Below are positions 1 through 11,027 of a stretch of 64,000 nucleotides of DNA, in pieces (the first letter of the stretch is position 1; the number at the start of each line of letters is the position of its first letter). The notes under the pieces were generated by a model. It saw only the letters and a program-made list of their open reading frames with translations, had not been told where the DNA came from and searched no databases. The position numbers were made by a program, and so were the translations under genes. The stretch comes from Congeria kusceri. Taxonomy: Eukaryota; Mollusca; Bivalvia; Myida; Dreissenidae. The stretch is from NCBI GenBank assembly GCA_027627225.1, contig JAPFQT010000086.1:1-64000 (forward strand). The letters run 5' to 3'.

Positions 1-144
1 CGTCAAAATGTTACTTTTACTTTATAGCGTAGCATGAATACAATATTTGCAAAACTTCTGAGACGTATAGTATATTATGTAACATAACTATGTACACTCA
101 TCTGATATATAATAATTTTCATTCATTTCCGCAATTATTTTCTG

Positions 145-475
145 ACATTGATATATTGTTAAATTTGCCTGACAAATTCATGTAACAATTACAGTAACGT
201 AAATTACTAGCATTTAGGTTATTCATTTATCACCGGTGAAAACATTGAAGTTATTATCGGTTTATTCACGGTAAACATCTTAAAAACGTTTGAGTTTATC
301 CAATTAATTTTGGGTCTGATAAGGTTTCTTATTGTGTCCAAAAGAAGTCTCCATAGTGAGGACCAAACAAGCTGGGGTCTGAGAAGTCGCGTAGACGATC
401 ATCTTGTCCATCTTGTATTATGTTTCAGGTAAAAAAATGACATCTCAATATTAATTTCAACGCCGATTGTCCTTT
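145..475 (+). repeat. Dispersed repeat R1, copy 1
   Basis: This segment matches 55305-55645 in order and orientation: TTTGCCTGACAAATTCAT, then TAGGTTATTCATTTAT, a GTCCGAGAAGTC-type block, and ATTTCAACGCCGATTGTC near the end. It includes an internal repeat of the kind ctggggtctgagaagtc. No coding capacity. A reverse copy lies at 28.9-29.3 kb. Confidence 0.7.
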
Positions 476-1660
476 GTGATTGCCCGTTGTCCGTCGTGCT
501 TGCGTGTGTGCGTGCGTGTGTGCGTCGTCAACTTATCATTCAAACAACATCTCCTCCTAATCCGCTTGGCAGACTTTCATCAAACTTCACAGGAATGATC
601 CTTGGGTGGACCACTTTCAAAGTTGTTCAAATCTTTCCGGCCCGCTGAATATGTAGGTCACTAGAGCTAAAAATAGATTTAAAAAGTGAAAACTTAAAAA
701 TTCTTCTTCTTTGAAACTGCAAGGCTCAGACCTTTCATATTTGATATGTGACTTCCTCTAGAGGTCCTCTACAAAGATTGTTTAAATTATGCCCCTGGGG
801 TCAAAACTGGCCACGCCCCGGGGGTCACATGGTTTATATAGAATATATAACAAAATGACTAAAAATATTTTCCTCTGAAACCACTAGGCCCAGAGGTTTC
901 ATATTTGGTATATAACATCCTATAGTGGTCCTCTACAAAGATTGTTCAAATTATGCCCCTGGGGTCAAAACTGGCCATGCCCCGGGGGTCTCATGGTTTA
1001 TATAGCATATATAGCAAAATAACTTTTAAAATCTTCTCCTCTGAAACCGCAAGGCCCAGAGGTTTCATATTTGGTATTTAACATCCTTTAGTCGTCCTTT
1101 ACAAAGTTTGTTCAAATTATGCCCACATGGTTTATATAGAATATATAGCAAAATGACTTTACAACTCTTCTCCGCTGAAACTACAAGACCCAGAGGTTTC
1201 ATCTTTGGTATGTAACATCCTATAGTGGTCCTCTACAAAGATTGTTCAAATTATGCCCCTGGGGTCAAAACTGGCCACGCCCCGGGGGTCTCGTTGTTAA
1301 TATAGAATAAATAGCAATTATGCCCCTGGGGTTAAAACTGACCACTCCCCGGGGGTCCCATGTTTTACATAAACTTATATAACAAAATGACTTTAAAATT
1401 CTTCTCCTGAAACCGCAAGGCCTAGAGGTTTCATATTTGTTATGTAACATTGTATAGTGGTCCTCTACAAAGAGTGTTCAAATTATGCCCCTGGGGTCAA
1501 AACTGGTCACGCTCGGGGGGGGGGAATCAAATGGTTTATTAAGACTTAAATAGCAAAATGACTTAAAAAATCTTTACCTGAAACCGCAAGGCCCAGAGGT
1601 TTGTTCAAGGTTGTTCAACTTATGCCCCTGGGATAAAAATAAGCCACGTTTCGGGGATGC
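476..1660 (+). repeat. Tandem array, about 170-bp monomers
   Basis: It opens with a GT-rich leader (tgtccgtcgtgcttgcg) and AACATCTCCTCCTAA. It then repeats a monomer built of GCCCCTGGGGTCAAAACTGG, CCCCGGGGGTC, tggtttatatag, and aggcccagaggtttcatatt followed by a GTCCTCTACAAAG block. About six diverged monomers are visible, some truncated. Short open frames here are by-products of the repeat. Confidence 0.75.
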
Positions 1661-1770
1661 AAATTCCAATTGGGTTACAAGGTCTCTCTATTTGAAAACT
1701 ATTTATTCCCAAAGTTGGTCATCAGTGTTTAGTTTAGTTGTATAGTTAAGACAAGTTGCAGTCGCTAGAT

Positions 1771-1876
1771 GATTACTGACAAAAGCCCGCGGCAGTGGCA
1801 GAGGTCACAAGGGTGTTATGGATATGGTGGCCCGTGGCAGTGGCATAGGTCACAAGGGTGTAATGGATATGGTGGC
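1771..1876 (+). repeat. Two-copy tandem repeat of about 47 bp
   Basis: The block cgcggcagtggcagaggtca...tatggatatggtgg is followed at once by a second copy (cgtggcagtggcataggtca...). It is too short to assign. Confidence 0.7.
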
Positions 1877-1879
1877 CGT

Positions 1880-3600
1880 CTTGCGATTAGGAGTTCCATC
1901 CTTTGAATGGTCTTTCTCAAAAGACAAAAAAAAAAACTGATCTACACAGGAAACGAATGGACTCAATGGTGTCTCAATAAGCCTTAGGCCAGAGTTGTTT
2001 ATGTATTGGTTCTCTGACATTTTTGGAAGAGTCCGGTTGGAGGAGGGAACAAAAAAAATATATAAATGAACACACAGACTTGAGTTAATTAATGACTAGA
2101 ATTTCACATAAAATATAAAAAAATCTTTATGAATTATTACTTAGAAAAGTCTTATTACACAACATTAACTTAATCATGGCATGATAACCATGCATTTAAA
2201 TACCAATAATAATAACATTAAAAGGCACGATTGATCGTATAAAAACTACAGTTAAAATATACTCGCACTTAAATACAGTATGTCACATATAGCTGGACAG
2301 TGGCCATATTATATGTATAACAGCATGTTTTAAAGTGAAAACAAACTGAATATATCATACACACCAATGAAATTTGTTAGTTATAATATTGATATAAAAT
2401 TATAAATGTGTTTTTAATGCAATGATTCTAGGAGCAGATCATATGAATCTTATAGCGATATAAAAAATCAAAATGCTTGTTACATAAAATTTTATAATTT
2501 CTTCAGTGTTTTTTTTTGCATTCCATATAACATATTGAAACCTTTTCACAAGGTCATTTTATGATATCGGTTACATTCTACAAATTTGTTGTTTTTTTTT
2601 GCTTTTCGGAAAAAACCGGGTTGGCTGATCAAAGAACCTAGAAATCAACAAAGTCTCGCCTTAGGCTTTCGATAAAATCTAGCTAAAATTAATAGGCTTA
2701 AACTTTAAGCTGGTGGCAGAAATTGTTATACACATAGTTGCGCAACATGCAGGTGGAATATTTAGTAATATGAATAATCGTGTTTGAAAATGCAGATATC
2801 ATATGGATGTACATATTTATTCAATACCATAATTATCAAATAGAAAATACCTGGTTGCTGGAAGGGAAAAGTTTAATCAGGTGCGGCTTCGAAATTGCAA
2901 ATAGGGTGAGCTTTAGCGATAAGAAGCTTTAACCAAGTTAATACCATATTTGGATACAATAACACTCAATATGAAAGCCAGATAATCTGCTTGTCAAGAA
3001 GACCGACCACACACACAGTTTTATCGGTGAAAAACACCAATTAATTAGACAGATATTTCATTTTTGTGCGGTGTCATCTCGCTGAAAGCTGTGATTGGGC
3101 AAGTAGGAATATTTCATTATGATAACATGTGGTTTATGTGGGTTCAAACTTGTTCACTCTATCTCATTTATTAAACAAACACAAAATAGGATGATGATCT
3201 TATCTATTATTGCCTGTACATCAGCATAAAATATAAAGGACTTAAATCTGTATGTTTCTTTTCACCAAGCACTATAGTGATAAAGGACCAGTAACATCAT
3301 TTTGAAATCTAAACTTTCCTTCCAAAACTGTTCCATGCATAACCCTGAAATCATTTTGATTTAAAAAAAAATACGGCTGTCAGTGGTCATCATTAATTTT
3401 TATATGCCTTTATGACTTATTGAACCCATGGCCATATCGGCTCTTTTGTTTTATTCTCGGATCTGACATTTTCCGTTCAGAGACAAATAAAATATCATAC
3501 ATTTACATACATGTATTTGTCTTCAAAAGATATGTGGTACTTTTTGCCTGAAAATGTTCTTTACTTTTTAACTATTACTATATGTTTAAAGAAAGAATTT
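1880..3600. other. AT-rich DNA, nothing recognised
   Basis: No long open frame, RNA gene or clean repeat seen. Homopolymer A and T runs are common. Confidence 0.4.
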
Positions 3601-3639
3601 GGTTATAAGTTTGGGGTATGTTGTTGGGCAGGTGGGCAG

Positions 3640-4530
3640 GACTGGCTTTTACTTTTGGTTTTGGCTCAATAACTTGAGAACAAGTTGAGCTATTGTAATG
3701 AAAGTTCATACAACGATAACTTATATCAAGGCCTCGCTTGAGATTGCAAATATGGTGGGTGGGTCAAGGTCACAGTTCCTAAAGATAGACCAATGGTTTG
3801 TGCTCAAAAACTCAAAAATGAGTTATTGCAATGAAACTCATGCATGTATCAGTGATTAATTTTGGGTCATTTTGTGGCCGATATTCAGCACCATTCCCCT
3901 CCTAAACAAGTATATATGTTTCCCCTTTTTATCCTAAAAGTTCCCCTCAGAATATATTCTTTATAAGAAACAAATTTGAGCAAACTCGGACAAAAATTGG
4001 CAAAGATAGTGCACTTTTTGTGAACATCATAATTTGTTCAAGAAACCCAGCTGGATGCATTTAAATATAAGAAGTGCATGATAACAATTTATGTAATGAT
4101 AACAATGTACGCGTGTTTATCTTACATAGTATAATATATAATATTAAAAATATGGTTTTACCAGATTCTCGAAAATTCCCCTTTTACCATTTAATTCCCC
4201 TCTTGATGGGCCCCGCCACCATTCCCCCGACAGTGAAAAAACAAAACAAAACACAGTGTATGTAGAAATCTGATATACAGAGCTAGTTTGGGATTAATAT
4301 TTTTTGGGTGTGGTCAGTGTCACTGTTAATACAAATAGAACTAATAGTTTCTGATTAATAACTTGCATAGGCATTGAGATATAGTTATGGAACTTCAGAT
4401 ATAGATATGTTATATCGAGACCTCGCTGTGGATTGCAATTGACGATGGTGGAGCCCAGGTCACGGTTATCAAAAAAGAAATATAGTTTCCACACCATGAT
4501 ACCAGTTAAAATTGAGCTATTGTAGTGAAA
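3640..4530 (+). repeat. Scattered monomers related to the 145-bp array
   Basis: About 3650-3870 and 4300-4520 each hold one or two diverged monomers (aataacttgagaacaagttgagctattg, tatatcaaggcctcgcttg, gggtcaaggtcac). They match the array at 13.7-14.9 kb. The DNA between them (3880-4290) is unrelated and T/C-rich. Confidence 0.55.
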
Positions 4531-4559
4531 CTTCCTACAGTATATACACTGAACAGCAC

Positions 4560-5460
4560 TCCTAATCCAACACTTACACAATTTGTGATAAAATTGCTTT
4601 GGTTAAGGTTTCGAAAAGCGACAAGTAGTTAAAAATCACAATTCACAAAATACTGCTATGTTAATCCTGACCAATCTAAGAAAACATGATGACATATTTA
4701 GTGTGTTTACTTCATTTGCTTTTGAGGCGTGCACATCACACATGTAAGCCTCCGTTAACTTCACATTCATCAGATCCCATGGTTTTAGTGACGCATCTTC
4801 AGTTGGTCCCAAATTTTCCCGACAGTTTATACACCGCTGATATGCAGAAAAAATACTGTTAAATTCTTAAATAATTTAGATGTTTTTTGTGTGTAGACAA
4901 ACTCAGTAATGTAGAGAATGTACTGTTGTATCAGGTCTTTCTTTATTGCATGACAATCATCTGTAATAAATATGATTTAGGCAGACCCTTACCCTGTTAT
5001 GGTGTATATAATACTAAGAATCAATCAACTTCAGTGGCATGGCCCAATAATCCAGCAAATTCATTTTCAAGTTATTATAGCTAAACCAGTGTATCTGTTT
5101 CTATTATTCTATGACATTCTTTGTTATTGCAGTTATGATTGGTGCAGTCTTACAAGATGATGTGTGTATTATTACTGAAAAAGAAAGCTTATGTCTTGCT
5201 AGAATGAAAGCATTGCTGTTCTGATAATACAGACTCTCTGATAATTAAACAATATATTAAAATGGTATAATGTATAGTGCCTTTTAGATGGTTAAATGGA
5301 TATTTATGTAACATAATTTCCTTCACTAACTTCTGACAATAAAACATTTACTGCTTTTCACATTCATAGATATGCTGCTGAGTTACTGACGCAAAGAAAA
5401 AATCTTGTATGACAAGTGATAAATATAATTGTTTTAGAATCATGTGCAGCTTTTTTATGC
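4560..5460. other. AT-rich DNA, nothing recognised
   Basis: Only short frames of 60-65 codons, without family resemblance or codon bias. Confidence 0.4.
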
Positions 5461-6720
5461 CCCCACCATCAATGATGGCTAGACTAATAGTGTTTACCCT
5501 GTCCATGGGTACGTACATATGTACGTGTGTATGTATGTTTGGATTCTTGTCCGAACAATAACTTTGTCCAGCATTGGAGGATTTTCAAATAACTTAGAAA
5601 TGTTAAACATAATGAGACGGTGTGTCACTCGCAAGAACCAGGTCCCTATGTCCAAGTTCCAGGTCACACTTAAAGGTCAAAGGTCAAATATAAGAATTTA
5701 AGCCATAGACCCTGTCCGGAGCATAATATAGTCCAGCATGGAAAGAATTTGAAATAAATTAGCCCAAGTGTTAAGCATGGTGCGATGGTTTGTCGTGCAC
5801 AAGAACCAGTTCCCTAGGTCTAAGGTCAAGTCTCACTTAAAGGTCAAAGGTCAAATATAAGAATTTAAGCCTTAGATACTGTCCGGAGCATAATTTTGTC
5901 CAGCAGAGAAGGGTTTTCAAATAACTTGGCTGAAGTGCTAAGCAGTGAGATGGTGTGTCGCGCGAAAAAACCAGGTCCCTTGGTCCAAAGTCAAGATCAC
6001 ACTTAAAGGTCAAGGGTCAAATACAAGAATTTAAGCCATAGACCCTGGCCGGAGCATAATGTTATCCAGCAAGGAAGGATTTTTGTATTATGCGCCGATG
6101 TGTGGCGTGCAAGAATCAGATGCCTTGGTCCAAGGTCAAGGTTGCACTTAAAGTTCAAAGATCAAGTTAATGTACATATGTTAAGATTCTTGTCCAGGCA
6201 ATAACTTTGAAGGATTTTCAAATGAATTAGCAGAAGTCATGACCATTATAAGACGGTGTGTCATGCACAACAACTAGGCCCGAGGTCATGGTCACATTTA
6301 AAGGTCAAAGGTCAAATAATAGAATTAATACCATGGACTCTGTCGCAGCATAATTTTGTTCAGCATGGAAGAATTTTCAAATGACTTGACATGATAAGCA
6401 TAATGAGACAGCATGTGGCAATGCAACAACCAGGTCCTTTGGTCCAAGGTCATTGACTTTGACCAAAGTATAATTTTGCCCGGCATGGAAGAATTTTCAA
6501 ATTACTTCGCAGAAGTGATGATCATTATGAGACGGCACGTGGCGTTTAAGAACCAGGTCTGTAGCTTAAACTTCAAGGTCACTAATTAAGGTCAAAGGTC
6601 AAATAATTGTCAAGAGCATAATATTGTCATGCATGCTGGGATTTTCAGTTAAATTGGCAGAAATGATCACCATCACCATATGGTGTGTTGCATGCAAGAA
6701 CCTGACTTGTAAGGTAATTG
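5461..6720 (+). repeat. Tandem array, 166-bp monomers
   Basis: The leader is atgcccccaccatcaatgatgg, then a GTACGTACATATGTACGT palindrome. The anchor GTCCAGCA recurs at 5566, 5732 and 5898, and a variant at 6064, giving a 166-bp period. Each monomer contains ggattttcaaataactt, agacggtgtgtc, caagaaccaggtcc and cttaaaggtcaaaggtcaaat. Later monomers are shortened. About eight copies in all. A two-copy relative sits at 24.8-25.2 kb. Confidence 0.8.
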
Positions 6721-7084
6721 AATTATTTTCCGTTTATTTATGAGTGTGTAAAGCATAAGTCAAAAATGATAAAAGGCATTTTGTTAATTCTGCACAGAAT
6801 GATTTACGATAGCAGGTGTAAGTAAAGCTTACAAGAACCATAACTCATAATTGCACGATAGTTTAGAATACTACCCTTTGTTGATTTTTTTTCAGACTAA
6901 AACTATTTTGTGATACCTCAACTTACTTCACAGAATAAGAGAATACATTAGCAGAAAGTACAATATAAAAGGACAATTCTCCTTTTGCAAAATGATTTGT
7001 ATGCATACAGACAAAGCAGAGAACAGATATATTCCAGACATTGCTCCAATCTGTGAATTTTATAGACCCTAACAAATCAGAGCC

Positions 7085-7375
7085 CATCTCCAATTAAACC
7101 ACAAGGTCGTTATCCCGAGTGGTTTAATAGCCACACATTGGAACAACAAAGAATTGTTTATTGGTCGATAAACAACGAAAACGCAAAAATTATTTTGATT
7201 CTAACATGATTTGACAAATATTTTTGCAATTGTAATGAGAACTATATTTTACTATGCTCCGCTCAGAATCGGGACTACTTTTGGCGTTGTTTATTGGGAA
7301 GTTTAACAACTATAATTTTGTTCTGTGTCTACAGTAAAAGTAGTGAGTATCATGTTAGAATTGCGAATAATTAAT
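7085..7375 (+). repeat. Fold-back repeat F, copy 1
   Basis: It carries the signature ttgtttattggtcgataaac, then ttgattctaacatgattt, gcaattgtaatgagaact, actatgctccgctc and gttgtttattggg. The same order is seen at 9.55, 25.4 (reverse), 55.05 and 63.2 kb, and part of it at 44.95 kb. The motif around the first segment is close to a perfect palindrome (GTTTATcGGCCgATAAAC). Confidence 0.65.
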
Positions 7376-7379
7376 AACG

Positions 7380-8090
7380 AAGCATTGCTAAATGTGATGG
7401 CCTTGTTTCTTCAAACAATTGACAAAACCCACTTTACAAAACTAATTTAATAATATAAACACTGGTCATCGATGACACATTTGCAGGCGCAGGAACATTA
7501 GTAGTAGACATAAAATAACAAAATTCTAATTGTATTCAGAATTCACGTTAACATACATGTCAATATACATGGGGTGTTTCAAAAGACAAAAACAAACATA
7601 AAGCAAAACCATACAGCAAAAAAAAATTAACCACCATAGCATAATTAGTAAAATATAGTTTATAAGAATTGTATGCTTGTATGTACTCATTGATTTCTAT
7701 GTTCACCATATCTTCCAGTATGTCATTGCGAGGCTGTGGAGATGAAGGAAGAGGCTGTGGACACGATCTTCCCAGTAACAGTTCGACTGTTTAACAGGCC
7801 TGGTAACTTAGTTTAGTGTTATAGAACTCAATGTTTGACTGCATTTACTGTCAGCATATGAACTCTATATGGTCTTGACATACATACAGAGTAACATCAA
7901 ATGTAGACTATTACGGGTAATAAATATGTGTGCAATAGAAACCTTTTGAAGTAGTGCGATAAATGTTTATGCAGACAGTATTTATCTCTGTTTAAAAACC
8001 TATGCAGACATATTTGATAATGTTTGATTATCTACCTGCCAAAATCACCCTTCTGTTTACAAGTACAGGTGACCTGTTGAGTACTTACAT
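7380..8090. other. Intergenic, nothing recognised
   Basis: AT-rich. A short GA-rich stretch (7738-7770) includes two copies of gaggctgtgga. Confidence 0.35.
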
Positions 8091-8482
8091 TTTTAGCTCG
8101 ACTATTCACCGAATACTTCAAGCTACACTACTCACCTGTTTGTCCGCATTGCCATAATGCTCTGGTTAAGGTTTCTGTAACTGTAACTACTACAGATATG
8201 ACTTAGAAAAGTCAGGTTAAGGTTTGCGTGCAAGAGAAAATTCAGGTTAAGGACTGCGTGTAACAAGTACATATCTCTGTAACTACTTCAGATATTAAAA
8301 AGATACTTCACACATGTCTTTGAGGTCATTGCGTAAGGTCACTGACCAAGGCCCATAAGTCTGACCTGCAATTTAGCAGAATTATGTTCCTTTTTGTACT
8401 TAAATATTCAGGTTGAAGTTTGCGTGGCAACAACTCCATATCTCTAACACTACTACAGATATTCAATTTCACACATGTCTTT

Positions 8483-8676
8483 AGTTTAGTTTAAACCTAT
8501 TTATTTTAGCTTGATTGCATTGAAAGCCTTGGCTTATAGACACTCTTGAGTGGGTTTCCTGGGCAGAACCAGTACTTGGTGTCTTTGGAAAGATCTTGAG
8601 AACGCTCCCTGAGTGGGGATCGATCCAGGGACCTCTGGTCGCAAGGCAGACACCATATCCACTACACCATTGAGAC
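8483..8676 (-). mobile_element. tRNA-derived SINE (minus strand)
   Basis: Read on the minus strand it begins GTCTCAATGGTGTAGTGG (a pol III A-box) and has a B-box-like GGATCGATCCC about 40 bases on. A body follows that holds the core matching the 45-bp tandem repeat at 43.7 kb, and it ends aataggtttaaactaaact. It is flanked by imperfect duplications of the array sequence (ttcacacatgtcttt before, ttcatatgtcttt after), as expected of retroposition. Confidence 0.75.
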
Positions 8677-8993
8677 TTCATATGTCTTTGGGGTCATTAT
8701 GTAAGATCACGGACTAAGGCCCATCAATCTGCCCAGTAATTTAGCAGAAATATGCCTCTTTTTGTACTTATGAATTCAGGTTAAAGTTGGCGTGCAACAA
8801 TTCTATATCTCTGTAACTACTACAGATACTCAATTGAAGCTTTACACATGTCTTCAGGGTCATTGTATAAGGTCACTGACCAAGGCCCATAGCTCTACAA
8901 TGTAGTAGGATTATCTCTATGTCTGCTACAGATATTCAACTAAAGATCACACATGTCTTCAAGGTCATTATATAAGGTCACTGACCAAGACTT

Positions 8994-9076
8994 ATATCGA
9001 CGGTTGAGCGTGAAACTATTGTATCTGCTTAACATTTGTATATCAGATACCATAGTTTCACGCACAACCTCGATAT
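8994..9076. mobile_element. Short hairpin element inside the array
   Basis: Two arms of about 33 bp (ATATCGACGGTTGAGCGTG... and ...CACGCACAACCTCGATAT) are inverted around a loop of about 15 bp. The insertion separates an array monomer from its continuation. One arm's sequence recurs at about 11366-11402. Confidence 0.65.
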
Positions 9077-9554
9077 CTGTGACCAGCATTTTAGGAGAAA
9101 TATGCCTCTTTTTTTGTAGTGATAAAGGCTGATAACTCTTGTTAATATAAAGCTTGATTAGGTCTTCACTTATAATTTTATTAACACAACATCCACATGA
9201 GTGCCAATATTATTTAGTTGTATTTACACACATACAGGAACAGATGGGCCTGGCAGTGATGTACAGAAATAGATTGGTCAGCCAGGGAGTAAACAGCTGG
9301 AATGGAACTTGAGCCAGACACAGGACCTGTACCGACAGAAGTGACCATGGTTGCGATAGTTATCAAGTTGAGGATTGCAACCTGAGGTCTTGTCAAGGTA
9401 AGATGACATGGAGATCAACAACAACAGTCGCTAAAGCAGTGACACGCTGCCTAAATGTAGTGTGGTTGCGCCCAACAGATTTTTAGCTCACCTGATCTCG
9501 AACTGAGAGATATTGTGGTCAGTCATCCTCCGATGTCTGTTGTTAATTCAGAAA

Positions 9555-9840
9555 TAATTGTGCATTTAGAGTTGTTTATCGGCTAATAAACAGCGATTTT
9601 GTGTTCTGATGCGTATGAATTAAACCACCAGGCTGTTAGCGTTTATTAGCCGATTAATAACGATAATGCAAACATTATTTCAATTGTAACATGACCTAAC
9701 ACAATTTTTTTTGCAGTTACAATGCAATTTGTATTTTACAGTTTCTAAACTAATTTTGGGTTGTATATTGATAGTTTAACAACGGTGAATTTTTTTCTTT
9801 GTCTATAGAAAAATTCTGCATGTTACATGTTAGAATTGTC
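9555..9840 (+). repeat. Fold-back repeat F, copy 2
   Basis: Same order of blocks as at 7.1 kb: tttatcggctaataaacagcg, ttctgatgcgtatgaattaaacc, cgattaataacgataatgc, caattgtaacatgac, gcagttacaatgcaa. More diverged than the 63-kb copy. Confidence 0.6.
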
Positions 9841-10430
9841 ATTTATTGTGAACATTTTGCTTTAAACTTGTTCTCTGAAACACTATAAGGAAGTTGAAAA
9901 ACTTGAAAAAAAAATGGGCATATATGTTCAGATGATTTCCAATAAAGTTGACCTTTACAGAAAAACTTTGTAAAAAGGTAAATATAAACAAATATTTTTT
10001 TAAAGCAGTTGCTGCCTCACTTTGTATTTGAAGTTTGATTGTGAGTCTTCACATAATCAGTTGGAACCCACATTTGATACTGACAATGTGTCCTTAATGT
10101 GGGTCAGACAATTAAAGTGTTTTATGACAGGAGTTGTCTCCCTTTGGTTTTAATTATTGGAGTTGGCAGCATATTACAAGAATTAAACAGGGAAATTGTT
10201 TTTAAAATGACTAAAGAGAAAAAGATCAAATCAGTTTGCTATTTTGGATAAGGAAACGACAACTGTGATAAAATAGTCAGTGTGGTAAATATCTTAAATA
10301 ATAAACATTCTATAGACATTGATCAGTACACGTTTAAACCAGCTGCATTTGGTCTGTGTGATAAAAACTTGTTCAATGTAACCTACATTTCAGCTTCAAA
10401 ACGTTTGTCGAAGCAATATTTAAATTAATC
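9841..10430. other. Upstream flank of the B-box gene
   Basis: AT-rich, no open frame and no recognised repeat. A RING exon of the B-box gene was looked for here and not seen. Confidence 0.4.
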
Positions 10431-10460
10431 CAATACTCACGTGACCTAATACTCACGTGA
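10431..10460 (+). promoter_or_regulatory. Two tandem E-boxes upstream of the B-box gene
   Basis: CACGTG occurs at 10438-10443 and again at 10454-10459, each inside a directly repeated AATACTCACGTGAC, 16 bp apart and about 240 bp before the ATG. CACGTGAC is the core bound by bHLH-zip factors of the USF/TFE/MYC type. Use as a promoter element is inference; the transcription start is unknown. Confidence 0.4.
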
Positions 10461-10692
10461 CAGTTCACATAGTTACACTGTTTACTGGTACATGTATCAG
10501 ACCACTGAGCGTCATTTGAAGGTTATCTTGGTTTCTGTTCAGTTGGAAGTTTTTATTGCTCGACTATAATTGCCACTACATTTAATGTGTGCTTTCTGGC
10601 ATATTTATTAATTTAAACAGAGACACTGTGACATTAATATTTCAATTTAATTTAAGTTGTAAAGTTTTGTTTGCTGAAAGTCAATAAGCAAA

Positions 10693-11027
10693 ATGGCAAC
10701 ATTTTCTATGTCTACTGTTGCTAAAGGGTCAGATGAATTTAAAGATTTTTGTTGTTCTACCTGCGAAGAGCAGTCTATTGAAGTAGTCGCTGAATTTTAC
10801 TGTGAAACATGTTCAAAGTTTTATTGTGGAAAATGTATTCATCTTCATAGTCAGTTGTTTAAAAAACATTCCCCTTATGGAAGGGGAGATATGAACAAAT
10901 GGCCAATTTCAAAGAAAGTGGAGGATTTTCTGTTGAAATGCGAAGTTCACAAAGATAAAAAATTGGAAATTTTCTGTGAAGACCATGGACAGCTGTGCTG
11001 CTCAGATTGTGTTCTACTTAATCACAG
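10693..11027 (+). CDS. Exon 1 of the B-box gene
   Basis: It codes for residues 1-111 plus two bases of codon 112: the first B-box and most of B-box2. It ends at a donor reading ATCACAG|GTATCT. The open frame continues into the intron for only nine more residues, so the splice is needed to complete B-box2 (the last ligand, C114, lies in exon 2). Confidence 0.87.

Larger units (their letters stand above)
8093..9120 (+). repeat. Tandem array, about 166-bp monomers, interrupted by a SINE and a hairpin
   Basis: It opens TTTTTAGCTCGACTATTC. Monomers contain gcgtgcaacaa, atatctctgtaactactacagat, cacacatgtctt and gtaaggtcactgaccaaggcccata. The sequence atatctct recurs about 166 bp apart (8273, 8439). 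A SINE splits one monomer at 8483-8676 and a hairpin splits another at 8994-9076. Confidence 0.75.
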
